A DNA stretch of 64,000 nt, from the NCBI GenBank assembly GCA_029990175.1, contig JARKIP010000011.1, forward strand, positions 2,418,001-2,482,000. Direction: 5' to 3'. This DNA is from Petunia secreta. Lineage: Eukaryota; Streptophyta; Magnoliopsida; Solanales; Solanaceae. The notes under the pieces are model-generated. The model saw only the letters and a program-made list of their open reading frames with translations, was not told the DNA's origin and did no database searches. Every line of letters starts with the position of its first letter. Position 1 is the first letter of the stretch. The position numbers and the translations under genes are program-made. Positions 13,444 to 24,679 of the stretch are shown piece after piece.

Positions 13444-16084
13444 TGAAACAACATCTGTCAGTCGTTTCGAAAGTTAGGGCTCCGATTGGTGTCCCGATAA
13501 TTTTAAAAACTTCATAATGTCCATTAGGACCTGTCTGTAAAATTTGAGCTAAATCAGACCTCGTTTGGTACGTATCGGAAGAAGGTTTCAGTTTTTATTG
13601 TCAATAAATAGTAAAAAGAGATTTTCGAGCTCGGTTTTGGCGAATGAGCTCCGATTTGAAATCTGAAAGCGTCTTTAGGTTCGTATGATTATTTTTGACT
13701 TTTGTGATCTTTCGAAAGTAAATTTCGAGGTTGTTCGGCGAGTTTCCGCTAAAATGCCGAAAGTTAAATAATTTGACTTTTTTCCATTTAAATTCGCATC
13801 TTGAGTTTCGGGAACACGATTTGAGATCCACCTTAGCGAGTATGCTATATATATTTTGTATAACTGGTATGCAAAAGTTGGAATTATTTTGAATATCGTA
13901 GGGTACCGTTTTAATTTTTACCGTAGCAGTGAATTTTAAAGGAAAAAAAAGAAAAGACAAAAGAAAAGAGAAAAGGACAAAATTGAAAGAGTGACGCGAT
14001 GGCTGATTGCTTGAAATTGAACAGAAGCAGAAACAAAATGAAATACAGAGAACGAGAAACAGAAACGAAAAGGGAAAAGAAATGCAGAGGAAAAAAAGCC
14101 AGAAAATGAGAAAAGAGCCGGAGAAAAGTAGAAATTTTAACCTGAAACATTCAGGTAATGATCTTAATATATTATTTGAGTTTATTACGTGTGTTTGAAT
14201 ACATTTTGACGGTAAAAATTGGTATATTAGACACTGCTTTAATAAGTTCAATTAATAGTTTAAAGGGTCAAATGGACCCCGATAATGGAATTGATTATAT
14301 ATTCGTACTCAATGAGTTATGGGCAACATATAAATACAATTTATTTAGGGTTTGGTTATGTGACCTTAAACCCTGTACATAGGTCTGGCCTGCGTATTGC
14401 GTATGCGAATATGGTATCAGGTTCCTAACCGGATTTCCCTAAGATTTGAGGAATGAAGCCTTTAGCCTAATTTGATATATTTTACTACTTATTGAATAGA
14501 GTGAGATCGTTTGGCTAGGAAACCAAAGGATAAAGTGGTTGTTGATTAGCAGTACTAACTCTTGGAAGAGATAAGTGTTTGTATCCATTTCTTTAGAAGC
14601 ATTTGGTCTTGTGGATTTTCTACCACATGTTCTTTACGTGTGTAGCTGCCGATAGGCGTACTCATTACGTCTTAACTTTGAATTTACGTTGTATATTATA
14701 TATTATGTCATGTTGCTGGTATTGCATTAAGTATCTGAGCATTGTACTCTGGCTGTCATTATTGCATATACTTCACGGTTGGCGATGAGAGTCTCGCACC
14801 GTTGAAGGATCATTATTGCATATACTTCCCGGTAATCGATGAGAGTCCCGAGCATGTGAAGGGTCATTATTACATATACTTCCCGGTAATCGATGAGAGT
14901 CCCGAGCCGGTGAAGGGTCATTATTGTATATATTTCCCGCTAATCGATGAGAGTCCCGAGCCGGTGAAGGGTCATCATTGCATATACTTTCTAGTAATCG
15001 ATGAGAGTCCCGAGCCGGTGAAGGATTATTATTCCATATATCTCCTGGTAGATGATGAGAGTCCCGCGCCGGAGATAGGTATCAGGCATATGCAACTGCA
15101 ATGCATCGTACCGCATTCATCCCATCTCATTCATATGTGACTGCATTGCATCGTACCGCATTCATCCCATCTCATTGCACCGTATACTGACTATTGTGTA
15201 TACTGTGTTGTGTTTTATGTATGCAGTATGTATACTATGTCGTGGACATATCTCAGTTTGCCTATATATTTCTGGCTCGTATTCTGGGTTGCGGGGATCA
15301 GGTTGCACGCCGCAACGGTATAAATATATGGATCTGGATGCACGCCGCAACGGTATAAATATATGGATCGGGCTGCACGCTGCAACAGGATGAATATATG
15401 GATCGGGTTGCACGGCGCAACAGGATATATTTCTGATTGTTGATATGTTCGGGATACCTATATGTTCTGGCTATCTTACGTTCCTGGTTGTTAATGAGTT
15501 TGTGATCCATACGTGTTTCTAGTTATTATGTGGAACTGCCTTTTCATAATTTAAATAAGAGAAATTTGATTTATCTGTTTCTTTTCTCCCTGGCTAGCTA
15601 TCCTATTCTTTAAGGTGGCTAGTCTGGCCCACTTATTGAGCCTTTTTGACTCACCCTTGTTTGTTGTTTGTTTTTGTCTATCTACTTCGTTTCGGCAGGT
15701 TCGCTCCAGGATTGAGTTCGCCACGTTGTGAAGGAGCGGTGACGACTTCAGCTGTCAGGGTGAGCCAGCTTTTATTCCGGATGGCCACCAGCTTTATGTT
15801 TACTATTTCAATTATAATTTTCTCCCTTCAGGAGGTATCTTTCTTCTTTTGTACTCTTAGATGTCTAGTCTGGATAGCCCTAAACCTAGTATGTTGGGTA
15901 GTCAGCTATAATTTCATTTGTACAGCTTAGAGGTATCAGTATGTCTGTGTTTTTTATTAAGTCTTGTCCTTATTTATGAATTGTTATATTTATTTTCCTA
16001 ATTTAATTGGTAAGGGTTCGCCTGATGGGTCTAGAGAAGAATGTCGGGTGCCCACACGGTCGCGCAGGATTCCGGGTCGTGTCA
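13444..16084 (+). repeat. 3' LTR of the collapsed gypsy element
   Basis: 2641 bp, same termini and the same two tandem arrays as the 5' LTR (54-bp units at about 14755-15075; 35-bp units at about 15298-15424). It is followed by the target duplication GGTTT. Confidence 0.92.
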
Positions 16085-16345
16085 GGTTTATTTGTATCTC
16101 ATAAAAACTGTAACAGTATTCAATTTCTTATTGTTAAAAAGGTTAGATCTTTTGTTTCTATACTTTTTTTCTTATCTTTAATTTTTTTGTACTTTTGATA
16201 TTTTTTGGCTCATTATGATGTTTTATTAATTTAAAATTAATTAAAAAATAAGATTCATGGGACTTACGCCCCATGTCTCGGAGCTCATGCTTCGCCTCAT
16301 TTTAAGTAAAACGTCTCGCCTTGCTCCCCTGCCTTTTAAAACATT

Positions 16346-17845
16346 AGTTTTAAGAAGGCAACAACTCCTTAAAGTTTGTGCCAGCTGTCATATAGACACT
16401 CCAATATTCCAGATGATTTTCAGGCACCTTAACCAATAAGAACTTAATACATATGTGTGGCTTATTAATAAAACAAAATATAATTACAAAAAAAAAAAAG
16501 GAATTAAAAGGGAAGTCAACCCTAAATTTCCTCCAAAATTCATCTTCCCTCGTCCCCTTCTTCCTCGCCACCTGCTGCACTTCCCCTTCCCCCTCGCCTT
16601 TCATCCTCAATTTCATTCATAATGAATTTTAGAATTTATGTACACCTCCGTTCTCCTCCATTACAATATTCTTACAAAATTTATATTAACTTTAATTCTT
16701 ACAATTTTAACTTTGTTACAATTTCTTAATCATTTTATGAATGAAAACACTCAGTACCCCATTCTGAGAAATTTAATTCTTGGATATTAGTCCTTTTCTA
16801 CTTACAATTTTTTATGTGGATTTAATTTTTACATTTGTTTAATATGTGTATACTATTCACCGTAGAGGTGAAATGGATGGAGTTTTCGGTGGAGCTTGTG
16901 GCCTGCTCATCAGAAATGAAGGATCCGTATTATATGTGTACTGCTCATCAGGAATGAAGGATCCGTATTATATGTGTCTTATATGTGTCTTGTTAAAAAT
17001 ATAGATTGAAAGGATTCCAGCTTGATGGTGGAATTTTGTTGGTATATGTTGTTTTGAGATGTGGTTCTTGAATTTTATTTTCCTTTCTCTGTTACTCCCT
17101 CCGTTCCAATTTATGTGGCAGCATTTCCTTATTCGTCTGTTCCAAAAAGAATGACAGCATTCTAAATTTGGTAACAATTTAACTTTAAAATTACAGTTTT
17201 GTCATTACTGAAATGATTTACAATCACACAAATATCTTTGTCTTATTTTATACCACAAGTTTCAAAAATCTTCCTTTATTCCTTAAACTTCGTGTCGAGT
17301 CAAACTATGACACATAAAATGGAACGGAGGGAGTAATTGTTAAATGGTAGATTTTCCTATCATTTTTATATCAGATGTTGACGAGGAGCTTGGCTTTCCT
17401 TTGTGAATAAAGATTGAGTTTATTTTGAGTGCTAATGATGCTTAAAGCTGAGATGCTCTCATTAAAAAAATGATTGTGAATCTGGTGATTTAAGCCATGG
17501 AAATAGAGTTTTAAAGTATGAACTCAAGCAACATAAAAAAGTAGAGTTAAAGAGGGGATAAGCGGACAACTATGGAGAAAATAAATGGGAGAGGAAAGGA
17601 GACAATGAGTCCACATTAATTTTATGAAAAAAGAAAAAGAAAAAACTAATTTTAAAGGCCTTTACGCGCTCTAATTGAAGTTCCAAACACACATTTTACC
17701 ATGTCAGGGTGAGTGGTTTAAAAAAATCCACATATAAATTAAATGAAGTGCCTGGAAAGTTATTTAAAAAATTGCATTGTCTACCTGACAGCTGGCGCCA
17801 ATTTTAAGGGGTTGTATATGTATTTTGCCTTTTAAGAAGGCAGTA
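16346..17845. mobile_element. Candidate TIR element, about 1.5 kb, non-coding
   Basis: About 16350-16440 and about 17745-17841 are inverted copies sharing AAGGCA, CCTTAAA, GCCAGCTGTCA, TAGACA and CAGGCAC in the same order. The interior has no transposase and contains a Stowaway MITE (17095-17333). The target duplication is not resolved because the outer left end coincides with the insertion site of the Mutator-like MITE. Confidence 0.45.
17095..17333. mobile_element. Stowaway (Tc1/mariner) MITE, 239 bp
   Basis: Terminal repeats CTCCCTCCGTTCC and GGAACGGAGGGAG, flanked by TA on both sides (17093-17094 and 17334-17335). No coding capacity. Confidence 0.9.
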
Positions 17846-18695
17846 GTGTCTATTTAGTTTCAATCTGACAGTCCATGTAAGCACTTTTATATTTTTAACT
17901 GGATAAAAGTAATGACATGAAATTCTGTTAGATTCTAGGGGTAAATGTGGCCCTTTCACTAGTAGTAGGAGTATATTTGATACCATTAACAAGCGGATGA
18001 CAAAGTTGATTCATTTTCGATTGTTGAAGGGTAAATTTGATTAATTTCCGTAATTTTAGCAAGGTCAGCTTAGAGTAGTTTATTGTAATAGTTTTAAAAA
18101 AAAAATGAAGTGGATTACAAGGTGGGGAATTGACCTCTCACCAATCAGGTGAAATTCAAATAACAAACCAACTAAACTATTTCTGTGATATAAGTACATT
18201 GATGTTGGAATAAACTAGAGAAACTTACTGCTAATATATCCTAAACCAAGTCACTGGTTACAATTTATGGTACTTGCACAACTAAGAAAATCAACCTTCC
18301 AAATGGCAAAAAAAATTTAATAATTTCTATTAAATTTTTGAAGAAATTATGTGTTCCTAATTTGTTTTCCTTTCTCCTATATATGTCCACAGGTCAAAGG
18401 CTTTAAGTTTGTGATTATGTATATTTTGTCGCGGAGACATACTTGACATGAGCAACTCGTTGTTCTCTTTGACCTTTTGGCCTCTCACCACCCTTCCACT
18501 TCTATTGAAACCTTTGGAAATTAACAATAAAAAGATAGATCAGGTCTAACCACGAGATTGATAAACACAAAAATCATACGTAGATTTTCCGTCATAATTT
18601 GAATATATTATCATGAATTTCACATATTTAAAAATCTTATTACTCGTAGTTAAACTCTTTAAGCTGTGGATTAGTTTATGCAAATTAAGAAAAAG
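17846..18695. other. No gene seen
   Basis: AT-rich sequence without a recognisable gene, RNA or element boundary. Confidence 0.4.
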
Positions 18696-19170
18696 TCTTC
18701 TGTTACTTTTTTCGTTTAAGTTTATGTAAACATCTTTCATTTTTAATCTATTAAAAAAAATAGTGACTTATTTTTAAATTTTGAAACTTTTTAACACCAA
18801 ATTAACTACTCTAATGAAAATGACTTATAGTCACACAAATACTACTCCCTCCGTTCCACTTTAGATGAACCCATTTGACTTTGCGCGGAGTTTAATAAAG
18901 AAGGGAAGACTTTTGAAATTGGTGGTCTAAAATAAGTTATAGATATTTGTGTGGCTACAAATCATCTAGGGATGAGTAAAAGTGAGAATTTCTTTCCAAA
19001 TTTAGAAAGAGGTCATTCTTTTTTAAACAGACTAAAAAGGAAATAGGTTCATCCTTTTTTAAACAGAGGGAGTAATAGTTTATTTTGAACCACAAATTTT
19101 AAAAATCTTTTTTAATTTATTAAAATTTGTGTCAAGTCAAATAGATTCATATATATTGACACAGATAGAT
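18696..19170. mobile_element. Old Stowaway-like MITE interrupted by a younger Stowaway
   Basis: Sequence left of 18843 (TTTAAGTTTATGTAAACATC ... TTATAGTCACACAAATA) and right of 19073 (TTGAACCACAAATTT ... GTCAAGTCAAATAGATTCAT) forms the usual order of a Solanaceae-type Stowaway. It is interrupted by a second, better preserved Stowaway at 18845-19072. The outer ends are eroded. Confidence 0.55.
18845..19072. mobile_element. Stowaway MITE, 228 bp, nested
   Basis: Starts CTCCCTCCGTTCC and ends AGAGGGAG with TA at both flanks (18843-18844 and 19073-19074). Confidence 0.85.
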
Positions 19171-19529
19171 TACTAAAGAACCATATTATAAAATGTTGGA
19201 CCACTTCACGCAATTTGGGAAGAAAATACAAGAAATGTCTTACTTTTGTTTTTTAGTTAGAATAATAAAAGGAGATCTTTGCTGTTATACGGAAGAGGAC
19301 CAGCAACGAGGTTCGTTAAAACATAGGTCTTTGCCATTAAGGAACACAGTTTGACTGTTACTTTTCTCTTGGAGACATGAGTTTGGTTTCCTTTTTTGTG
19401 GAGGCACTAATTGATTGAAAGCAAGTGTAGTGGTAATAACTAATTGAACCCTTTGGTCCTTTTAGCCTTTATCCTCATATATACCGCCCTCACAGAAAGC
19501 AAACAAGAAATACATAATATAATTTTTTT

Positions 19530-19700
19530 TTGTTTTCTACCCGGTATTTGGTACCCTCATTGGTGCCCGACTAATTCGAATTCACGTCGTGTAAGGTCCG
19601 TTTTCGGGGAAAGCACTTTCTATCAGAATTTTTTCCGTTCACAGAGCTCGAATCCAATACTTTTGAGTGGAAGGATTCTTTCCATCCCACCACAACTCTT
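19530..19700. repeat. SINE-like dispersed repeat fragment
   Basis: Contains GGTATTTGGTACCC, GCCCGACTAATTCGAATTC and a B-box-like GAGCTCGAATCCAA. This is a pattern I associate with a tRNA-derived dispersed repeat common in Solanaceae. No clear tail or target duplication is seen, so the class is tentative. Confidence 0.35.
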
Positions 19701-19910
19701 GATAGTAAATAAATAATATAATTAGTTCATCACAAACTGTGGTTTGTACGTACTCCTTTCCTTTAAAGAATTGAGTTCTAAATTTAATATTTATTTATGT
19801 TCACCAGGTCTTTTTTAAAACTATTGGGTTCGGCGACTCCATATACTACACTCTACATCCACCATGGATATGTAACACCTGTTGGATGTTGGAGCAAAAA
19901 ATAGTCACTA

Positions 19911-20162
19911 CTTCCTCCGGTCCACTTTGTTTGATGTTTTAGCTTATTTTTATTGGTCCATAATATTTGATCTTTTCGGAAATCAAGATGGAATTTTATA
20001 ATATCACTCTTTGCTAATAAATGACTTTAAACAAAATGATAAGTAATAATAGCTTGAATAAGGGCTAATATAGTCAATTATATTGCTAAATAATGTTAAA
20101 AAGGTAATTTTCTTAATACCCGTGACAACACCTAAAACATCAAATAATATGGACCGAGGGAG
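19911..20162. mobile_element. Stowaway-like MITE in the promoter region of the next gene
   Basis: Starts CTTCCTCCGGTCCACTTTG and ends ATGGACCGAGGGAG, with TA on both sides (19909-19910 and 20163-20164). It ends about 220 bp upstream of the TATA box of the 195-residue gene. Confidence 0.8.
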
Positions 20163-20382
20163 TATTATTTTCCAATTCCACTGTTCTGTGCACTTTCTGA
20201 CCCTTAATAACCAAAAAGCTTCCTCCTCCAGTCCTCCTTCGTTTTCCTCTCATTAACTGAAATGTCACTAGGAATTTTTCCAAAATTGTTGACTTATGGA
20301 CCAAACTTAGATAATGTATCCATATGTAATTTTGTAAAGGGTATTCTTTTATTTCCCCCTCCCTTTGGCCTTTTCCAAACGC

Positions 20383-20390
20383 CTTTATAA
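20383..20390 (+). promoter_or_regulatory. TATA box of the 195-residue membrane protein gene
   Basis: TTTATAAA about 105 bp before the chosen ATG, followed by a pyrimidine-rich leader (TTCTGCTTCTTCTTCTTCTC), as is common for plant 5' UTRs. Its position rules out the ATG at 20391, which overlaps it. Confidence 0.6.
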
Positions 20391-20492
20391 ATGAAAAATT
20401 ATAGGTCTCCTCAATCACATTCTCTTCTGCTTCTTCTTCTTCTCCCTTATCACTTCCCTTTATTTGATCTGGCCCTTCTAGTTCAATCATCA

Positions 20493-21080
20493 ATGGCTAA
20501 TCATTCAAGAATTTGCCTAATTCTCCTCCAAATATGGACAACATTTACCAATCAGCTCAAATCCAATTTCATGGCTACACTTTCCTACATTTTCCATATG
20601 TACGAGCAGAACAGTACCACGACTTGCTCTGTCAAGTGTTTTGTGTTCTGCTACCCAATTCTCGTCACCTTTCTACAGCTAAAATATCAAGGCAATGACA
20701 AAACTGGTCCATATGATGACTATCCCAAAACCATGCTACTTTCACAAAATTCATTTCTCATTTGTTGTTTAAAATATGGTGTTGAGCAGAGATTTTCTAG
20801 TCATCCTCTATATAGGAAATTCTCCCATCTCATACACCTTGTTATGATTTTCTTTAGTTCTCTGTCTTTGTCGCCTATTGCCTCTGCTCTGTTCCCCGAC
20901 TCTGCTTCCCCTGTTGTGTTTTTGCTCTGTTTTATGCTTTTTGGAGGTGAAATGTTTTATTTGGTATTTAAGAACGTTGTGCAGCAGTTTGAAGAAGAAT
21001 CATATTTTCGGAGGAGGGGTGAAACTGGTTGGAACTTTGTAAGGAGGAGGATGGATATGGTTCTTTATCCAGTGGAATAG
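20493..21080 (+). CDS. Unrecognised 195-residue membrane protein, single exon
   Basis: I do not recognise the family. The start at 20493 is chosen because ATG at 20391 falls on the TATA box, and because TCAATGGCT is a strong plant initiation context; the protein then begins MANHSRICLILLQIW. Hydrophobic stretches suggest membrane association: a short N-terminal one (residues about 6-20), CSVKCFVFCYPILVTFLQL (about 45-63), and a longer C-terminal region (about 110-165, LVMIFFSSLSLSP ... VVFLLCFMLFGGEMFYLVF). A charged tail EEESYFRRRGETG follows. A middle segment GNDKTGPYDDYPKTMLLSQ is polar. No transposon surrounds the frame directly; a Stowaway lies upstream and a hAT MITE about 210 bp after the stop. 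TATA, leader, start context and long uninterrupted frame support a real gene, but function is unknown and conservation is untested. Confidence 0.65.
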   Translation: MANHSRICLILLQIWTTFTNQLKSNFMATLSYIFHMYEQNSTTTCSVKCFVFCYPILVTFLQLKYQGNDKTGPYDDYPKTMLLSQNSFLICCLKYGVEQRFSSHPLYRKFSHLIHLVMIFFSSLSLSPIASALFPDSASPVVFLLCFMLFGGEMFYLVFKNVVQQFEEESYFRRRGETGWNFVRRRMDMVLYPVE

Positions 21081-21291
21081 AGGCGCAGTCGTCCTGTATA
21101 ATATTGCAAAGATAAGCACAAAACTATATATTCTTGGTGTGTGTAGTTTGTACCATGATTTCTCATGTTGTTTCGGGATTTCAATTGTTCTACTAGTAAT
21201 ATTATGTCAAGTGCAGCTTTATGCATGTTATAGATGATATTGTTGCTTTTTTTCTTAAGCTGCAGTTATGTCTTGCTCCAAGTGTAATGAG

Positions 21292-21821
21292 TAGGGGTGG
21301 GCGTTCGGTTCTTCGGTTCGGTTTTTAGAAGTAGGAGTCCGTTACTTCGGTCTTCGGTTCGGTTTGAAGTGTAGAAAAGTCCGTAATTTTTATACTTCGG
21401 TTCGGTTCGGTTTTTTAGTTCGGTACTTCGGTTCGGTACTTCGGTGTTTCGGTTTAAACCAAAGTTTATAACCAAAGAAAAAAAGGCCGAACAAGAAAGG
21501 GAAAGGAAAGGCAAAGTACATACCTGTTCAAAGTCAAAAAATAAGATTAACAAAAATACATCAAATTACCAAATATAAATGATTGAATACTCGTAATATC
21601 ATATCGCGATGACTTAACATAAATGATTTATTCAAACTAAAGGGATGTTCAGCTAATTTATCATTTCCTAATGAATTTTTAGTTCAATTATTTAATTATT
21701 TTATATATGTTGCATTTAATCACTAATTAGACATTAAAATACAATAAGCAAAAAAGGGAAATTATACGAATCAATCTAGGAAATATACGTAATATGTAAT
21801 GGTGGATGTTTTTTGTTAATG

Positions 21822-21865
<44 letters not shown>

Positions 21866-22045
21866 TCGGTTTTTTCGGAATTTCGGGGCCCGAAGTTCCG
21901 GGGAGCCCGAAACCGAAGACCGAACCGAAGACCGAAGTTCAAAAATTTCTAAGACCGAACCCGAACCGAAAAACCGAACCCGAAGTACCGAATTAGTTCG
22001 GTTCGGTTCGGTATTTCGGTTTTTTCGGTTTTGTGCCCACCCCTA
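21292..22045. mobile_element. hAT-type MITE, 754 bp, rich in CGGTT motifs
   Basis: Termini TAGGGGTGGGC and GCCCACCCCTA form a perfect 11-bp inverted repeat. The 8-bp duplication GTAATGAG lies on both sides (21284-21291 and 22046-22053), diagnostic for hAT. The subterminal parts are packed with TTCGG/CGGTT words, reversed to CCGAA in the middle right. A long A run (about 21830-21863) is present. No transposase. Confidence 0.93.
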
Positions 22046-22167
22046 GTAATGAGTGCTTCAATATATTTCCCGAATTACATATAATGATATTGTTGTTATT
22101 ATAGAGGGTATGTTGAACCCAGTTCATCAGCAATGTGTTCTCTTTTTCGAGATGTACAAAGGGATAA

Positions 22168-22455
22168 ATCCCATTACAGCATTTTGTTATGGGACTGAAG
22201 CTTTATACAAAGTCTCATAACAAAAAAATGGGCTTTGAACAAAACTTGTTCAAAGCCCCAGTATTTTATACTGGGGTTAGTTCACTGAAGCTTCCCAGTA
22301 TAAATACTGGGGCTTTGAACAAAACTTATTTAAAGCCCCAGTATTTATACTGGGACTTATCTGGAAGTGGCTAGTCTTCAAACAATTTTGTATCGCTGGC
22401 TAGTATTCATTTAACGCGGTCAAAACAGGCTGTGTGACTAAATTTTTACACATAT
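22168..22455. mobile_element. Palindrome-series MITE, copy A (left-truncated)
   Basis: Alternating self-complementary blocks: CATTTTGTTATGGGACT, CTTTGAACAAAACTTGTTC, CCCCAGTATTTTATACTGGG, repeated and inverted. The right end ...GCGGTCAAAACAGGC...ACTAAATTTTTAC matches copies B (24823-25451) and C (53703-54182). The left end is missing. Confidence 0.65.
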
Positions 22456-24679
22456 ATAAGGTTAAACGCCTTTTAAATCCTCATTCACACAAGGCCCCAA
22501 ACCGTAGTTGAAATCTTGCCAAAAATTCAAGCTGCCACTGGAAAACTTTCACCGCCGCAACACCGGCGATCCGCCGTCCGGAACTCGTCTTGCCCCCTAC
22601 CTTCCAAATTCGAACTCCATTTACCTTGAAAATGCTTCCTTTGGCGTAGATCAGGCTTGAAAATGGCAGAACCCAATTCGGACACCATTTTCCCCGACAT
22701 ACCTTTCTTGTTTTCGTTCTTTATTATCTTTGCGTCTCCTTTTCTTCATTTTCCTAATAGAAACGACCATATTATGGTCCTTTCCATTAGAAAATGAAAG
22801 TGAGGTGACTAGAAGATGGTGTGATGTTGTCGGAACTCTGTTTGTTAGTATGGAGACAGTGGTGATGTTGCTACATTGATTCACTGGTGATGGTGGCAGC
22901 AGTAGAATAAAGCAGCATTTCAGGCAGTGATACGGTGTAACGGTGATGTTGATGCAATAGGGCAGTGGCAACGGCACGTGATACTGTTTGTCTTGTTGTC
23001 CTTGCGGCGACGCAGCAGTGTCGGTATAGCAGATCATGTGACGGTGGTGTTTTGGATGAAACAGCAGCTACTGTAATAACGATACTTGACGACGGAAAGA
23101 GGCAGAGTGTTGTTTGTTTTTGTTTAACGGGTTAGATTGTTAGACCCCCTAAGTCCCTTTCCTTTTTCTCATGCTCAAATATTTGGTCAAGCAAATAGTT
23201 TTGTGTACTCATCTAGTCTTGTTCCCATATTTTGATTCATTCATGATATGTTCAATCAGATAATTTGTTTCGAGTAATGAAGGGCGTGGTTCAGTCAAGA
23301 TTTTTTGAGTTTAAGCATGTCGTTCCAAGTTTCAATCTATTCTGTTTGAAGGATCTGTATGACGACCTCAATTTGCTTTAATTTACAATTTGGGTGTCAC
23401 TGAATGTTTGTTGAGCATGGGAGTCGAGCTTTGGTTTGTCTTAATCTTATTTTAAGCTTGGAATTCATTTCCTGTTGACAGTACGAATGTGAAATAATCT
23501 TTTCGTTTATATTTAATCGTTGACATTAGTATTTGTATGTGTTTGTCAAGCTTTGAAATACATGAAGATTTGTTTAAGATATCGGAGTGTCAGAATGGTC
23601 TACTTGTGTTTGTCAAGCTCTAGAGGTCCACATCTTAGTGAAAGGTGTTGTTTTAGTTCTTTTTTGGCATGGAATATGTGTGCACGTATTTGTCTGTTTG
23701 TTTGTTTATGAGTTGAGGAAAGAAATTGGAGGGCTTTGATTTCAGGTGTATATTTTGGATGTGGAATTCTGTGTGTTTTTGGACTAAAGTCAATTTTTTT
23801 GTTTGGGGGCCTTGTCAACTAGGAATTTGATTTGGCCCAATAGGATTGTTTAAGTTTAGTATTTGGGGCCGATATATGTTATTTCAAATATGTATTTTTG
23901 TGTTTAGAAGGGTATTTGGTTTAAGTGTAAGCCCAATAGGCTCAATAACCATTTAGTCCATCCCATATGGTTGTCTCATCTATAGGACATTCTATTTTTC
24001 AGCTTTTAGTACATAGTAGGATGGCTGAAATGATGGCAAAAAGGCTCGAATTGACAAAGTACTCAAGTATAGGATGTGGGCTTTCTATAAGTGGATACCA
24101 CCCCCTTGCTTTGAATTTTCATCCACAAATAGGACCTTTACTCACTCATTTAAGGACCTCCAGCATCAATACACTCCCACCATTCACACTTTAGAGAGGA
24201 AAGACATTAATATTGAGAGAGAAAAATACAACAAAAAAGGATAAAGCATTGAATGCTAAGAAAAGAAGAGAGAAAAAGTAAGGAAGTTAGTGGGTTAAAA
24301 TGTAGAGGTTTAGAACCAAAAGTACTCTAACTCAAGAGTCTTTTTGGGGTATAAACTCAAAGTTGGAGTCAAGTTTTAAGGGTGTTTTAAGGGCTGTTTG
24401 GTTGCTATTTTTGTTGTGTTCGATAACTCAGTTTGACTTATTTGGGTCGTCATTGCTGAGCTCTAAGGTCTCGTATCATAGGTGAACACATGAACTTTGT
24501 ATATTTTAATTTTACCATGAAATGATACAAAAGATGCATGTTTAAAGGTAAAAAATAAGTATTTGATTATGTGTATGCTTGTTTTGGCTAAAATTAGATA
24601 AGTTGGCTTTGTTGTTAAAGTAGGAGATATCTGGTGTTTTGCATGTTCATTTTTAGCTATGTACTCGGTTTAAAAAATG
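22456..24679. other. No confident gene; probable old LTR debris
   Basis: 22500-23110 is locally GC-rich (CCGCCGCAACACCGGCGATC) and resembles retroelement leader sequence. A possible LTR start TGTTAGACCCCC lies at about 23136. If so, the relic LTR would run to the Tat-type end at 26359. The long frames in this stretch (for example 22651-23037 minus) lack any recognisable domain. Confidence 0.35.

Larger units (their letters stand above)
7869..16084 (+). mobile_element. Full-length, internally collapsed Ty3/gypsy (Tekay-like) retrotransposon
   Basis: Two LTRs (7869-10516 and 13444-16084) each begin TGAAACAAC and end GTGTCA. They are flanked by the identical 5-bp duplication GGTTT (7864-7868 and 16085-16089), so both boundaries are exact. 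A primer site for initiator tRNA-Met follows the 5' LTR. The internal region is only 2.9 kb, against 5-6 kb for an autonomous element. It holds a gag remnant but no recognisable pol, so the element is non-autonomous or internally deleted. A palindrome before the polypurine tract is shared with the Tekay element at 41-51 kb, which supports the same clade. The LTRs differ by several percent by eye, so it is older than that element. Confidence 0.92.
7279..16345. mobile_element. Mutator-like MITE (about 846 bp), split by a gypsy element
   Basis: The outer 9-bp sequence AGTTTTAAG occurs immediately left (7270-7278) and right (16346-16354). The two ends are inverted copies sharing TTTTAAAAGGCAG and then GC-rich sequence (7297-7445 and 16257-16335). 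The interior is interrupted at 7868 by the complete gypsy element; subtracting it and one TSD leaves about 846 bp. A 9-bp duplication with long terminal inverted repeats fits the Mutator superfamily. No transposase is present. Confidence 0.6.

Noticed and set aside
22651..23037. 128-codon minus-strand frame as a gene
   Set aside because: No recognised domain, no promoter or splice context, low-complexity Lys/Arg stretch.
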